This document shows positions 25,705 to 34,688 of a DNA stretch of 46,393 nt, one piece after another; the stretch's first letter is position 1; each line of letters begins with the position of its first letter. The notes under the pieces were generated by a model. It was not told the origin of the DNA. It was given only the letters and a program-made list of their open reading frames with translations, and searched no databases. Location: contig JAFWIP010000003.1 in assembly GCA_017514805.1 (NCBI GenBank), forward strand, positions 1 through 46,393. Direction: 5' to 3'. The position numbers and the translations under genes are program-made. This stretch comes from Candidatus Saccharimonadota bacterium. GTDB lineage: Bacteria; Patescibacteriota; Saccharimonadia; Saccharimonadales; Saccharimonadaceae.

Positions 25705-26007
25705 ATGCCAATGGGACCAAGCGGACCAGGTGGTCCAGGAGGATTTGGCGGCGGTCATGGCCATGGAGGACCGTATGGCGGGGGACACGGCTTCGGCGGA
25801 GCGCATGGACCTATGGGTCCAATGGGCCCGATGGGCCACATGGGGATGATGATGACCTTTTCGGCGCTTAACACAGGCACCGGCACAAAAAGCGTCAACC
25901 CCGGAGAAAACCACCCGACCGTAACAGAGAAAAAAGCCAAGAAAAAGCGTACCCTCGGACAGAGGATTAAAGAAAAGCTTTTAGACTTATACGCTCAACT
26001 TGACTAG
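25705..26007 (+). CDS. Small Gly/Pro/Met/His-rich low-complexity protein
   Basis: The protein has 100 residues from the ATG at 25705. Residues 1-50 are made of Gly, Pro, His and Met (GGHGHGGPYGGGHG, then GPMGPMGPMGHMGMMM). A linker and a basic, helical C-terminus (KKAKKKRTLGQRIKEKLLDLY) follow. There is no signal peptide. The GPM repeats recall collagen-like Gly-x-y triplets but are few; the His/Met content could bind copper or nickel. The strong promoter and RBS suggest real expression. Confidence 0.65.
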   Translation: MPMGPSGPGGPGGFGGGHGHGGPYGGGHGFGGAHGPMGPMGPMGHMGMMMTFSALNTGTGTKSVNPGENHPTVTEKKAKKKRTLGQRIKEKLLDLYAQLD

Positions 26008-26025
26008 TACCTACAAATTTATCGA

Positions 26026-26055
26026 TAGCGCGCGGTAATCCTGCGCGCTATTTTC
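26026..26055 (+). terminator. Rho-independent terminator
   Basis: TAGCGCGC, loop, GCGCGCTA, then TTTTC. Confidence 0.8.
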
Positions 26056-26078
26056 ATTCCCGCAAAATCTTAAACAAT

Positions 26079-26104
26079 AAAAACGCCCGAGCATAAGCTC
26101 GGGC
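26079..26104 (-). terminator. Terminator of the 26135-26500 gene
   Basis: GCCCGAGC-ATAA-GCTCGGGC with a T-run on the minus strand. Confidence 0.88.
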
Positions 26105-26134
26105 AAAAATAATAAGTTACAAAAGGAAAATAAG

Positions 26135-26500
26135 CTACTCGATAATAAATGTCATCTCGCCTTCACGTCTCTTCGTATCATAGTAAGCTCTAAATTCATG
26201 CAGTTTCATGCTTTCCTTACCCATGGCATGCAAATCAGCCTTACAATAACCATGAAGGATCAAGCGGTCGCCAGAACCATCGTCATAACTAATCTCAGTA
26301 ATTCTGAAATCGCTTGTAGGAACTAAGAATGCACAACTTGCATGATGATCCTTAGGCAATGAATAGCCCAGGACGACATGAAAATCAAGGTTAATCTTAA
26401 ATGTTTTTGAATAAGCATACTTAAAAGCATCAAAGATAAGGTCCTTGCTTGGTCCACCAGTTACATCAAATTTTCTTTCGTTTTCGGTACGCATACGCAT
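26135..26500 (-). CDS. Small orphan protein
   Basis: The protein has 121 residues from the ATG at 26500, placed by AGGAAGG just upstream; a longer frame to 26542 lacks such a site. It is a soluble, beta/alpha mixed protein with scattered His (PKDHHASC). No domain is recognised. It has its own promoter and terminator. Confidence 0.6.
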   Translation of the reverse strand: MRMRTENERKFDVTGGPSKDLIFDAFKYAYSKTFKINLDFHVVLGYSLPKDHHASCAFLVPTSDFRITEISYDDGSGDRLILHGYCKADLHAMGKESMKLHEFRAYYDTKRREGEMTFIIE

Positions 26501-26583
26501 ATACCTTCCTTTCTCGTAATGTACACTCAGATGCATACGCAAATGAGCTAGTCTCGCTAACCTCCCATTAGGCTAACAATTAT

Positions 26584-26613
26584 ATTGTACCACACTTACG
26601 CAATTTTGTCAAT
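26584..26613 (-). promoter_or_regulatory. Promoter of the 26135-26500 gene
   Basis: Minus strand TTGACA (26613-26608), 18 bases, TACAAT (26589-26584). The leader is about 80 bases. Confidence 0.75.
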
Positions 26614-26675
26614 AGAATTATCGCCTAAACATCAAAAAAATCCCCGACAAACGCGTGGATTCTAAATTAAGGATT

Positions 26676-26751
26676 TGGTGGCTCCGGTCGGACTTGAACC
26701 AACGACACAAGGCTCTTCAGGCCTCTGCTCTACCAACTGAGCTACAGAGCC
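26676..26751 (-). tRNA. tRNA-Phe (GAA)
   Basis: A 76-base cloverleaf with CCA encoded. Acceptor GGCTCTG pairs with CGGAGCC, the D-arm is GCTC/GAGC, the anticodon loop CTGAAGA gives GAA, and the T-arm is GTTGG-TTCAAGT-CCGAC. G18, G19 and C56 are normal. A weak hairpin with a T-run (about 26635-26665) may end it. Confidence 0.97.
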
Positions 26752-26796
26752 ACACTCCACTATATTACCACACATCGCCGCTCATTACAAACACCT

Positions 26797-26868
26797 TTGA
26801 CTATCGAGCTAATTATGTTATAATCATGTCAGTTCCATTTGACAGGTGTAGTCTACGAAAAGGGAGGG
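26797..26868 (+). promoter_or_regulatory. Promoter and RBS of the 26875 gene
   Basis: TTGACT (26797-26802), 16 bases, TATAAT (26819-26824), and GGGAGGG (26862-26868) six bases before the ATG. Confidence 0.75.
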
Positions 26869-26874
26869 ATTTCA

Positions 26875-27303
26875 ATGAGAAATAAAGAAGACACGTCAAT
26901 CGGTAAGCATATTTATTTATATTTTGAAGGTGATTTCGCTGACGAGTTGCGCCCAAAGCGCCGCCCAAAGAAAAATGGCGTAATCGTAATGGCAACGGTT
27001 CTAGAAGCAAACAACAAGAAGCGTAAGCCAAAGATCATTGCAGTTAGTAAGAAAAGATACTTCGCCGACAAGTCGATCTATGGTGGCCACGGAATTAAAC
27101 TTGACGCTACAGACGCGAGAATAATCACGCAAGCTGAGTTTGATGATATTCCATCATACGACAAGATAGTCCTAGAGAAGATCTGCAAAGATAATGGCTT
27201 TTCAGTAAAGAAATTTATCGCCGCCTACAAAAAGTTTGCTAAAAACAACAAGCCGACAAAGGCAAAGAAGACCAAAAGCGACGACGAAGCAACTAATGGA
27301 TAA
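26875..27303 (+). CDS. Small basic orphan protein
   Basis: The protein has 142 residues from the ATG at 26875. It has a Lys/Arg-rich part near residues 25-60 (RPKRRPKKNG, NNKKRKPK) and a Lys-rich tail (KKFAKNNKPTKAKKTK), with a helical domain between. There is no signal peptide. The charge suggests nucleic-acid binding, but no family is recognised. It has a strong RBS and its own terminator. Confidence 0.6.
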   Translation: MRNKEDTSIGKHIYLYFEGDFADELRPKRRPKKNGVIVMATVLEANNKKRKPKIIAVSKKRYFADKSIYGGHGIKLDATDARIITQAEFDDIPSYDKIVLEKICKDNGFSVKKFIAAYKKFAKNNKPTKAKKTKSDDEATNG

Positions 27304-27320
27304 CACCTTTCAAATGCTCT

Positions 27321-27350
27321 AATCCTCCCAGTTAATAGGGGAGGATTTTT
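27321..27350 (+). terminator. Rho-independent terminator
   Basis: AATCCTCCC, loop, GGGGAGGATT, then TTT. Confidence 0.9.
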
Positions 27351-27374
27351 GCTGTTTTGTGCTAAAATATAACT

Positions 27375-28673
27375 ATGAAAAGAATTAATACGTCGCCACT
27401 TTCCGGCATGCAAGAACTATTACCAACCGAGCAGGCCATTTTTGACCAGCTCAAACAACAAATCAGCGACGTATATCACCATTACGGTTTCTTAAATATT
27501 GAGACGCCAATCATCGAACGCGCAGAGGTCTTACTTGCTAAGGCTGGCGGCGACACCGAAAAGCAGATCTATATGGTCAGCAAGACCGCCGAATCATCTG
27601 ATAGCGCCGACCAGGCTCTCCGCTTCGACCACACCGTCCCGCTCGCTCGTTATGTCGTCGAGCATAATAACGACCTCGCCTTTCCGTTCCAGGTTACTCA
27701 GATTAATCGCAACTTCCGCGGCGAACGCGCTCAGCGTGGTCGCTTCCGCGAATTCTATCAGTGCGACTGCGATATTATTGGTCGCGACAAGCTCCCGATT
27801 GCCTACGACGCAAAAGTTATCGCCTGCATTCACGACGCCTTAAAGACCTTCAATCTCCCAGAAATGAAGATTCGCATCAGTAACCGCAAAGTTCTCGCTG
27901 GTTTCCTTGACGCTATCAAGGCCACCGACAAAGCTGCCGAAATTAGCGGCATCATTGATCATGCCGAGAAAGTCCCTCTTGAAAAATCCCGCGCCGCACT
28001 CGAAGAGCTCCAGCTTAGTGGCGACCAGGTTGAGAGAGTCATCGCATTCATGTTCACAAAGGGTAGCTACGACGAAGTCGAGACGAAGCTCGCCGAAATC
28101 ATCGGCAATCTCGCGCCAGTCCGCGAAGGTCTCGACGAATTAAAAGAAGTCTTCAATGTCCTAAATAACATAGAAGGCATGTCGGATATCGAGATCGACT
28201 TCATGATCATCCGCGGTCTTGATTACTATACTGGCACCGTTTATGAAACCTTCCTCAAAGATTATCGCGAAATCGGATCAATCTCGAGCGGCGGTCGTTA
28301 CGAGAATCTCGCTGGCAATTTCAGCGACCAAAAATTCCCAGGCGTCGGCGGCAGCATTGGCCTCACTCGCCTCTTCTTCGTACTAAACGAGCAGAAACTT
28401 CTCCATGTCGAAACTTCCGCTCCGATAGACTACGTAATCTTACCGCTCAGCACTGACGAATATGGCAGCGCCATCAAGCTCGCAAATCGACTACGCGCCA
28501 AAGGTAACAATGTAGATATCGACTTCGACGAGCGCAAACTCGGCAACAAATTCAATCGCGCCGCAAAGATTGCTAAATACGCCATCGTCGTCGGTAGCGA
28601 CGAAGCAGCATCTGGCAATTATCAGGCAAAGAATCTCGCAACTGGCGAAACGGCTCCGCTCAAACTAGACTAA
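27375..28673 (+). CDS. hisS: Histidyl-tRNA synthetase
   Basis: The protein has 432 residues. Class II motifs: LRFDHTVPLARYV (motif 2 region), FREFYQCDCDIIG, the HisA box GLDYYTGTVYE and GGRYENL, and motif 3 GGSIGLTRLF. A C-terminal anticodon-binding domain follows (about 340-432). It charges tRNA-His. TAAAAT (27363-27368, with extended TGC) is exactly six bases before the ATG. It is the first gene of the hisS-tdk-tmk-ung operon and overlaps tdk by one base. Confidence 0.97.
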   Translation: MKRINTSPLSGMQELLPTEQAIFDQLKQQISDVYHHYGFLNIETPIIERAEVLLAKAGGDTEKQIYMVSKTAESSDSADQALRFDHTVPLARYVVEHNNDLAFPFQVTQINRNFRGERAQRGRFREFYQCDCDIIGRDKLPIAYDAKVIACIHDALKTFNLPEMKIRISNRKVLAGFLDAIKATDKAAEISGIIDHAEKVPLEKSRAALEELQLSGDQVERVIAFMFTKGSYDEVETKLAEIIGNLAPVREGLDELKEVFNVLNNIEGMSDIEIDFMIIRGLDYYTGTVYETFLKDYREIGSISSGGRYENLAGNFSDQKFPGVGGSIGLTRLFFVLNEQKLLHVETSAPIDYVILPLSTDEYGSAIKLANRLRAKGNNVDIDFDERKLGNKFNRAAKIAKYAIVVGSDEAASGNYQAKNLATGETAPLKLD

Positions 28674-29260
28674 TGGCTCAGTTATATTTTCGCTATGGCG
28701 CCATGGGCTGCGGCAAGACCATGCAGCTTCTCCAAGTAGCGTTCAATTACGAAGAACGTGGTCAAAAAGTCTGCGTCATTAAGCCGCGCACCGACACAAA
28801 AAATGGCAGCAAACTCCTTACACGTATCGGTCCAGAACGCGAAACTGATTTTACTTTTTCGCGCCGCGACAATATCTTCAACAGGATCAAGAAATCCTAC
28901 GCTGACGTAGATTGTATTCTCGTCGATGAGGCGCAATTCCTTACCGCCACCCAAGCCGACCAACTCATGCAGATCGTCGTCGAGTTAAATATTCCCGTCA
29001 TCTGCTACGGCCTCCGTCTAAACTTCCGCCAAGACGACAAGGGCTTCGAGGGCTCCACACGCTTGCTGCAAATTGCCCACAAAATCGAAGAAATCAAAAC
29101 CATCTGCAGCTGCGGACGCAAAGCCACGCTCAATACGCGTTTCTTAAACAACCAGCTCGTTACTGAAGGCCCAGATATTCTTATCGACGACGGCAAAAGT
29201 AAAATTGAGTATCGCGCACTTTGCAATAACTGCTATCATAAATTAAAAGAGGAGTCATAA
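28673..29260 (+). CDS. tdk: Thymidine kinase
   Basis: The protein has 195 residues, type II. Walker A GAMGCGKTMQ (about 8-17), DCILVDEAQFLT, and the lasso zinc site C-S-C-G ... C-N-N-C near the C-terminus, kept intact here. It makes dTMP from thymidine with ATP, as part of a salvage route expected in an organism that takes nucleosides from elsewhere. The next gene, tmk, follows directly. Confidence 0.96.
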   Translation: MAQLYFRYGAMGCGKTMQLLQVAFNYEERGQKVCVIKPRTDTKNGSKLLTRIGPERETDFTFSRRDNIFNRIKKSYADVDCILVDEAQFLTATQADQLMQIVVELNIPVICYGLRLNFRQDDKGFEGSTRLLQIAHKIEEIKTICSCGRKATLNTRFLNNQLVTEGPDILIDDGKSKIEYRALCNNCYHKLKEES

Positions 29261-29872
29261 ATGTATATCGTTATCGAAGGCCAAGACGCCACCGGCAAAT
29301 CAACCCAAGTCGAATTACTCGCCGAGCATCTCCGCAAAACCGGCAAACCAGTCATTACGATGCACGAACCAGACGGCGATCTTGAATCCGCCCATGAACT
29401 ACGCCGCATTATCAAGGACAAAAAATACAATCTTGAACCATTCACGCATGTCCTACTATTCACAGCCGCTCGCCAGGAACTCTGGCGCAAGCTTGCCGAG
29501 CCTGTCCTTCGCGAAGGCGGCTATGTTATTTCTGCACGCAACTGGTGGTCCACGCTCGCATATCAAGGCTACGGGCAGGGAGTTAGCAAGAACAAAATCA
29601 TCCGCGTCACTAAAGAATCAATGCCAGAGCAGTACGTTAAGCCTGACAAATGCGCAATTCTCACGCTTCCGGACGAAACCCGTCTCGCTCGCCAGACTGG
29701 CCGCGACGATAATTCAAAGAACGATACTTTCGAATCAAAATCAATGGATTTTCAGCACAAAGTCGACAACGCATATCTTCATATCGCTAAAGATTTCAAT
29801 GTCCCAACTGTCGACGCCAGCCCTTCAATTGAAGAAATTCAAGCTGAGCTAATCAAATTATTCGGACTCTAA
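29261..29872 (+). CDS. tmk: Thymidylate kinase
   Basis: The protein has 203 residues. The P-loop IEGQDATGKST is at the N-terminus, with HEPDGDLESAHELR, SARNWWSTLAYQGYG and the lid region RQTGRDDNSKND. It makes dTDP from dTMP. It starts with no gap after the tdk stop codon and its own stop abuts ung, so the operon links salvage, dTTP supply and uracil repair. Confidence 0.93.
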   Translation: MYIVIEGQDATGKSTQVELLAEHLRKTGKPVITMHEPDGDLESAHELRRIIKDKKYNLEPFTHVLLFTAARQELWRKLAEPVLREGGYVISARNWWSTLAYQGYGQGVSKNKIIRVTKESMPEQYVKPDKCAILTLPDETRLARQTGRDDNSKNDTFESKSMDFQHKVDNAYLHIAKDFNVPTVDASPSIEEIQAELIKLFGL

Positions 29873-30520
29873 ATGCACGAATCCTGGAAGCCAGTCCTGC
29901 AAACCGAATTCGAACAGCCCTATTTCAAGGAGCTATCAAAGTTCTTGCATTCCGCCTACGCGCAAAAGACTATTTTTCCACCGAAACAGCAGGTATTTTC
30001 CGCTTTTACTACCGACTTAAATAGCGTAAAAGTCGTCATTATCGGCCAAGATCCATATCATGGGCCAGGACAAGCGCATGGCCTTGCCTTTTCAGTTCGC
30101 GACGGCATTCAACTACCGCCAAGCCTACAAAACATCTTCAAAGAAATCCACGCCGAAACCGGCGCAGCAATTCCGAGTACCGGCAACCTTCAGCGCTGGG
30201 CAGAGCAAGGCGTCTTACTGTTAAACAACGTCCTCACCGTCGAAGCTCATCTCGCTGGCAGCCACCGCGGTAAAGGCTGGGAAACCTTCACGGAACATAT
30301 CATTCAATATCTCAACGAGCACTGCGATCATCTCGTTTTTCTCCTGTGGGGACGCGACGCGCGTAATAAAGCAAAATTGATCGACACCAAGAAACACCTT
30401 ATATTGGAATCCGCGCATCCATCACCGCTCTCCGCCCATAATGGCTTCTTCGGCAATAATCACTTTATTAAGTGCAACGAACAGCTGAAACAGTGGGGTA
30501 AACCAGAAATAATATGGTAA
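29873..30520 (+). CDS. ung: Uracil-DNA glycosylase (family 1)
   Basis: The protein has 215 residues. It has the water-activating loop VVIIGQDPYHGPGQAHGLAFS, LLLNNVLTV, the mainly conserved WGRDARNK, and the Leu-loop HPSPLSAHNGFFG. It removes uracil from DNA, the first step of base-excision repair. It is the last gene of the operon. No clear terminator follows before the next promoter at 30535. Confidence 0.97.
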   Translation: MHESWKPVLQTEFEQPYFKELSKFLHSAYAQKTIFPPKQQVFSAFTTDLNSVKVVIIGQDPYHGPGQAHGLAFSVRDGIQLPPSLQNIFKEIHAETGAAIPSTGNLQRWAEQGVLLLNNVLTVEAHLAGSHRGKGWETFTEHIIQYLNEHCDHLVFLLWGRDARNKAKLIDTKKHLILESAHPSPLSAHNGFFGNNHFIKCNEQLKQWGKPEIIW

Positions 30521-30534
30521 ATTAAAGAAAACTA

Positions 30535-30613
30535 TTGACTTTTTGTCAAAAGTGTGCTAATATATAAGTATTAGGTTAACCACACGCAGATGCTACGCTA
30601 CCAAGCGTAGCAT
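30535..30613 (+). promoter_or_regulatory. Promoter followed by a short hairpin: small RNA or leader attenuator
   Basis: TTGACT (30535-30540), 17 bases, TAATAT (30558-30563) with extended TGC. The hairpin ATGCTACGC-loop-GCGTAGCAT (30590-30613) starts about 20 bases after the expected start, followed by TTTCCGTTTT. The promoter also holds the inverted repeat TTGAC-TTTTT-GTCAA. The rest of the 30521-30892 gap has only a possible TATAAT near 30742 and no gene. Confidence 0.5.
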
Positions 30614-30892
30614 TTCCGTTTTCTGGGGATTTCTTTTTATATAACTCACAATTATTCCACTAACAAATTGTTGCTTTTCCACGCTATTACTCTGTCAAAA
30701 ATCTTACTTTTCAAGACTAGCATAAGCATTATTTCTCGCGTTATAATGAAAGCACGATAACAAACTTCGGTCACTGCTATCGAAATGCGCATCGTCGCCT
30801 GTATCTTGTCATTGTACGGGCGGCACCGAGCCGAACACCATGGCTCACATAAATGACTCCAAAAAATTTTAATCAAATTCAAGGAGTAATTT

Positions 30893-31153
30893 ATGAAAAA
30901 CATTAACAACCAAGCACCAAAAGGCGAGAAGGTAGAGGTCATGGCGCTGTTTAATTACAGTCGCATTCCATGCCAACCGCTCTACTTCCGCAAAGCAGGG
31001 GAGGGCGAAATTGAGATCACCGAGACTATCGGTGCTCGCATTAAATTCGTCGGCAACTCCGCCAAGCACATATTTCAATGTGTAGCAGGTAAACTCAGTT
31101 GCCAACTAGAATTCGATACTGCGTCCTTAGCTTGGACGCTCTTCGAGTGCTAA
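30893..31153 (+). CDS. Small orphan protein
   Basis: The protein has 86 residues, with the RBS AAGGAG (30881-30886) six bases upstream. It is soluble and beta-rich with four Cys residues. No domain is recognised. The promoter could be the TATAAT near 30742 or the one at 30558, which would give leaders of about 145 or 320 bases. Confidence 0.55.
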   Translation: MKNINNQAPKGEKVEVMALFNYSRIPCQPLYFRKAGEGEIEITETIGARIKFVGNSAKHIFQCVAGKLSCQLEFDTASLAWTLFEC

Positions 31154-31164
31154 ACCCCATGCGC

Positions 31165-31190
31165 AAAAATAGCCCGCTTGGGCTATTTTT
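31165..31190. terminator. Bidirectional terminator
   Basis: AAAAATAGCCC-GCTT-GGGCTATTTTT, shared by the 30893 gene and the converging esterase gene. Confidence 0.9.
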
Positions 31191-32595
31191 AATTGCCATG
31201 ACGCCTCCTCAGGAACATCGCAAACAATAATCCGCTCGCGCCGAACATAACTATAACGATATTCGCAATATTTAAACCACTCACATAATCTAACCCATTC
31301 TTTCGCACGATTTGTTCTAAAGGTAAAACTACATTATTCGAATCGCTATTATCAGTCTCGATATTTCGACTATTGGAAATAGCCGTACCAACAACAAATT
31401 CACGCGGGCGATTATTTTGCATGCTTGGCATAACTGGATTAATTTCATTAGTCACCCCAACATCAACAGACTCATGCACTTGCGTCACTTCACTGAGATT
31501 ACCATCCTTGTCCATCCAAGCTAATTCCAGACGATACTCTGAGCCAAAATCAACATCGCGAATCTCAAATTCTTTTAGCTCAGCATCAACATAGCCAAGA
31601 TCAAAACCGTTAAAGCGCAACAACAAATACTTTGCTTCATTAATTGGCGACCATGACAAATATAACGACGAGTCGCCACGCCGCAAAGAAACATCACTTA
31701 ACGCTGGCAAACTTACTATGTTTTCATCGAATAGCTCAGCAATATCCATATTTCTCACCACATTAGCCGTTGCGCGAAACTGCGGGCGCTCCGTCAACTC
31801 TAACTCTTGATATCCCGCTCGACTCATCAGATAATCCATCCCATAGGCAATCTCGCCATTACTCACATATAGCACGTGACCAGAATTGATAAACGGATTC
31901 TTTGAACTGCCACAAATATAATCATCGCGATTACACCAAAGCGAATACTTACCCACCAAATGCGACGCCTCGTATTCTATGCGCGCGCCAAATATTCCTT
32001 CATAGGTTCGGCAATTCGGCGCATAACTGCGCCAACTCGAAAGCTCTCCGCCGTTACAGGCAGGTGGAAATAATCCTTTGCCTTCAGGCAGATAAGTTTT
32101 CGGATCGCCAAGCAACATAATAAAGACGACCGAATCACGATCAAAATACTTTGCCGCATCCGCAACAACCATCGCGCCTTGTGAATAGCCAATAAAGCCA
32201 AACTTCATCCTTGGACATTTCTTATGTGCAGCCTGATAATATAATCGCAAATTATTCACGCCGATTTTGACACTATTGCCAAAGCTATAAGCTCGTCCAG
32301 CCGAAACGTAACTTTGAAATATCTGAACCGGCGTCGAAATGCCTTCAGCTGGATAATCCAAATCGCGCACAAATGTTGATAGTGCATATTTTTTCGAAAT
32401 CGCATCCGCGCTCGACATTATATTTATAAACTCGCCCGTCTCCCCAAGTTCGCCGCCCGAACCACGCGCAAATATATATTCAATATCGACACAATTAATC
32501 TCGGCATTCGTAGTATACGGCGACCAGGCCATGCAGTTAGACGAAACAAAAAGCGCGCAAATTATCGTTCCGAATAATAGTAATAATTTTTTCAT
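31189..32595 (-). CDS. Cutinase-like serine esterase with C-terminal membrane anchor
   Basis: The protein has 468 residues. A signal peptide (about 1-23) precedes the cutinase alpha/beta-hydrolase domain (about 34-250) with IFARGSGGELGETG, the nucleophile GYSQG (Ser138), the CNRDDYIC Asp box (224-225) and the His box SGHVLY (His240). A fibronectin III-like segment (about 290-375) and a linker follow, then a membrane helix and RRRH tail (about 440-468). There is no LPXTG motif. Cutinase-fold enzymes of Actinobacteria act on lipids and esters. The enzyme should sit outside the cell on its anchor. The start has only a weak GAGG signal. Confidence 0.88.
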   Translation of the reverse strand: MKKLLLLFGTIICALFVSSNCMAWSPYTTNAEINCVDIEYIFARGSGGELGETGEFINIMSSADAISKKYALSTFVRDLDYPAEGISTPVQIFQSYVSAGRAYSFGNSVKIGVNNLRLYYQAAHKKCPRMKFGFIGYSQGAMVVADAAKYFDRDSVVFIMLLGDPKTYLPEGKGLFPPACNGGELSSWRSYAPNCRTYEGIFGARIEYEASHLVGKYSLWCNRDDYICGSSKNPFINSGHVLYVSNGEIAYGMDYLMSRAGYQELELTERPQFRATANVVRNMDIAELFDENIVSLPALSDVSLRRGDSSLYLSWSPINEAKYLLLRFNGFDLGYVDAELKEFEIRDVDFGSEYRLELAWMDKDGNLSEVTQVHESVDVGVTNEINPVMPSMQNNRPREFVVGTAISNSRNIETDNSDSNNVVLPLEQIVRKNGLDYVSGLNIANIVIVMFGASGLLFAMFLRRRHGN

Positions 32596-32697
32596 GGCCT
32601 CATTTTTGCATTGATTTCATAAATCAAAAAGCATAAGTACGTTATTTTAGGCATATTTGTATTTTTATGGTGTAATTTACTATATAATAGTAGTGTC

Positions 32698-33435
32698 ATG
32701 GCAAAATCTGACAACATTATCGAAGTAAAAAATTTCAAAATTTCTTTTGCCGAAAAAACCGTTATCAAAGACCTGAATTTCAATGTCAAACGCGGCGAAA
32801 TTTTTGGCCTTCTTGGCAGCAACGGCTCCGGCAAGACAACTACTATCCGTGTTCTCCTTGGCCTCTATCGCCAAGACAAAGGCGAACTTCTCATTAACGG
32901 CAAAGCCTTTGAGCCGACCGACGACATTCGCATCGGCTATCTACCAGAAGAGCGTGGCCTTTACAAAAAAGAGACCGTCTTTGACGTAATGATGTATTTC
33001 GCCCGACTCAAAAATCTAAGCAATCCAAAAGAATGGATTATGGACTATCTTAAACGCGTCGGACTCGAAGATTTTGCAAAGACGAAAATCAACAAACTTT
33101 CTCAGGGTATGCAGCAAAAAGTCCAGCTCGGCATCTGCGTCATGAATGATCCAGAATTACTTATCCTTGACGAGCCGACTAAAGGCTTTGACCCAGTCAA
33201 CCGCCGTCTCCTCATGGACATCATCGAAGAACAGCACAAGAAGGGCTGCACAATCATCATGATTACTCACTATATGGATGAAGTAGAGCGCCTTTGCGAC
33301 GATATCCTTCTCCTAAAGGACGGCGTCGCGCGCGCACAGGGGCCAGTAAAAGATGTTCGTAAAAAGTTCGATAATAAATCGCTCGACCAAATCTTTGTAG
33401 ATATTTATGGCGAAGAAGTGGAGGCAGAAAAATGA
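32698..33435 (+). CDS. ABC transporter ATP-binding protein (NatA type)
   Basis: The protein has 245 residues. Walker A GSNGSGKTT, Q-loop region GYLPEERGLYK, signature KLSQGMQQKVQ, Walker B LLILDEPTKGFD and H-loop ITHYMDE are complete. It powers the next gene's permease, with which it overlaps by four bases. TATAAT (32683-32688) is nine bases before the ATG. NatA/NatB-type pairs export Na+ or other small compounds; the substrate here is unknown. Confidence 0.93.
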   Translation: MAKSDNIIEVKNFKISFAEKTVIKDLNFNVKRGEIFGLLGSNGSGKTTTIRVLLGLYRQDKGELLINGKAFEPTDDIRIGYLPEERGLYKKETVFDVMMYFARLKNLSNPKEWIMDYLKRVGLEDFAKTKINKLSQGMQQKVQLGICVMNDPELLILDEPTKGFDPVNRRLLMDIIEEQHKKGCTIIMITHYMDEVERLCDDILLLKDGVARAQGPVKDVRKKFDNKSLDQIFVDIYGEEVEAEK

Positions 33436-34688
33436 ACAAAACTAAAGAAATAATCCGCTTCGAAGTACTTCGTAGCCTCAAAAAGCCTAGCTTTTGGATT
33501 GCTGCAATTCTTATCCCAATCGGCTTCGGACTCTATATGGCCTTTGCCGGTCTCGTCGGCTACAATGCGAGCGAAACGCTCTCTAACGGCACCGACACCA
33601 CCGATAAAAAACTTGGCATTTTTGACGAAGCAGAATATCTTAACGAAACGAAGTTTGTTAACGCCGACCAAAAAGAGCAAGAATTGGAAATCATCAAAGA
33701 TAAAGAAACCGGCATTTCTGCCGTCAAAGAGAAAAAACTCGACGTTTTCTATTACATTTCTAAAGATTTCACCGAGACTAAAAAAGTCGAAATCTACACA
33801 AAGCCAGAATCTTCTAGCTTGATGGACGATTATTCGATTCCTATCCGCACGCTTTTATCGAGCACCGCTCTCAAGAATGTCGATGAACTAGACTACGCCG
33901 TTATCACTCAGAATATTAACTTTGATACTACAACCTTTGACGCAACAGACGATCATGTCGTCGATATGAACGAGCGCATAAAAGAAATCATCGGCCCAGC
34001 TATCGCATTGGTTTGTTTCTATATTCTGATGGTTGTACTCGGTAACCGTCTTACCGCCGCCATGGTTGAAGAGAAAGAGAACCGCATCAGTGAGCTCCTT
34101 CTTACTAGCATCAAGCCCGTCAACCTTATCGTCGGTAAAATCGTTTCCTTAATGATTGTCGGTCTAATTCAGCTATTTGTCCTTATCGTACCGATGCTTG
34201 TCCTCTTTAAGATTGGCCAGAATGGCAATATCCTACCAGATTGGCTTCAGCTCAGCTTCGACTTCGTCAGCATCGCACAATATCTGCTTCTCCTCATTGC
34301 TTCATATTTCCTCTTTACCGCAATGAGCATGGTCATTGGCGTAATCTCGCCTACTGCAAAGGACGCAAACTCATACTCGTCCGTCATGATTATCATGGTA
34401 ATTTTGCCAATTTTCTTCATCAACGTATTCATGCCTGCAGGCACTAGCGCGCTCACTTACGTCCTTAGCTATTTCCCACCAAGCGCGCCAATCGCTCTCA
34501 TGCTTCGTGGCGCCTTCGGCAACCTCCCAACCTGGGAATTCTGGCTCGGCTTAGCCGATGTTGCAATCTTTGGCGTTCTTATTGCTAAGCTCGCAACCTA
34601 CATTTTCTGCCGCAACGCAATTGAATTTACGCCAAAAATCAACTTTAAGAGACTATTTGGAACTCCGCGCAAATCATGGAAAAAGTAA
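33432..34688 (+). CDS. ABC-2 type permease (NatB type)
   Basis: The protein has 418 residues. One N-terminal helix (about 17-40) is followed by a large outside domain (about 45-180) and then about five to six helices. NRLTAAMVEEKENRISELLLTSIKPVNLIVGK is the typical ABC-2 cytoplasmic segment. It pairs with the ATPase gene upstream and overlaps murT by 13 bases, which suggests the operon joins transport to cell-wall amidation. Confidence 0.9.
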   Translation: MNKTKEIIRFEVLRSLKKPSFWIAAILIPIGFGLYMAFAGLVGYNASETLSNGTDTTDKKLGIFDEAEYLNETKFVNADQKEQELEIIKDKETGISAVKEKKLDVFYYISKDFTETKKVEIYTKPESSSLMDDYSIPIRTLLSSTALKNVDELDYAVITQNINFDTTTFDATDDHVVDMNERIKEIIGPAIALVCFYILMVVLGNRLTAAMVEEKENRISELLLTSIKPVNLIVGKIVSLMIVGLIQLFVLIVPMLVLFKIGQNGNILPDWLQLSFDFVSIAQYLLLLIASYFLFTAMSMVIGVISPTAKDANSYSSVMIIMVILPIFFINVFMPAGTSALTYVLSYFPPSAPIALMLRGAFGNLPTWEFWLGLADVAIFGVLIAKLATYIFCRNAIEFTPKINFKRLFGTPRKSWKK

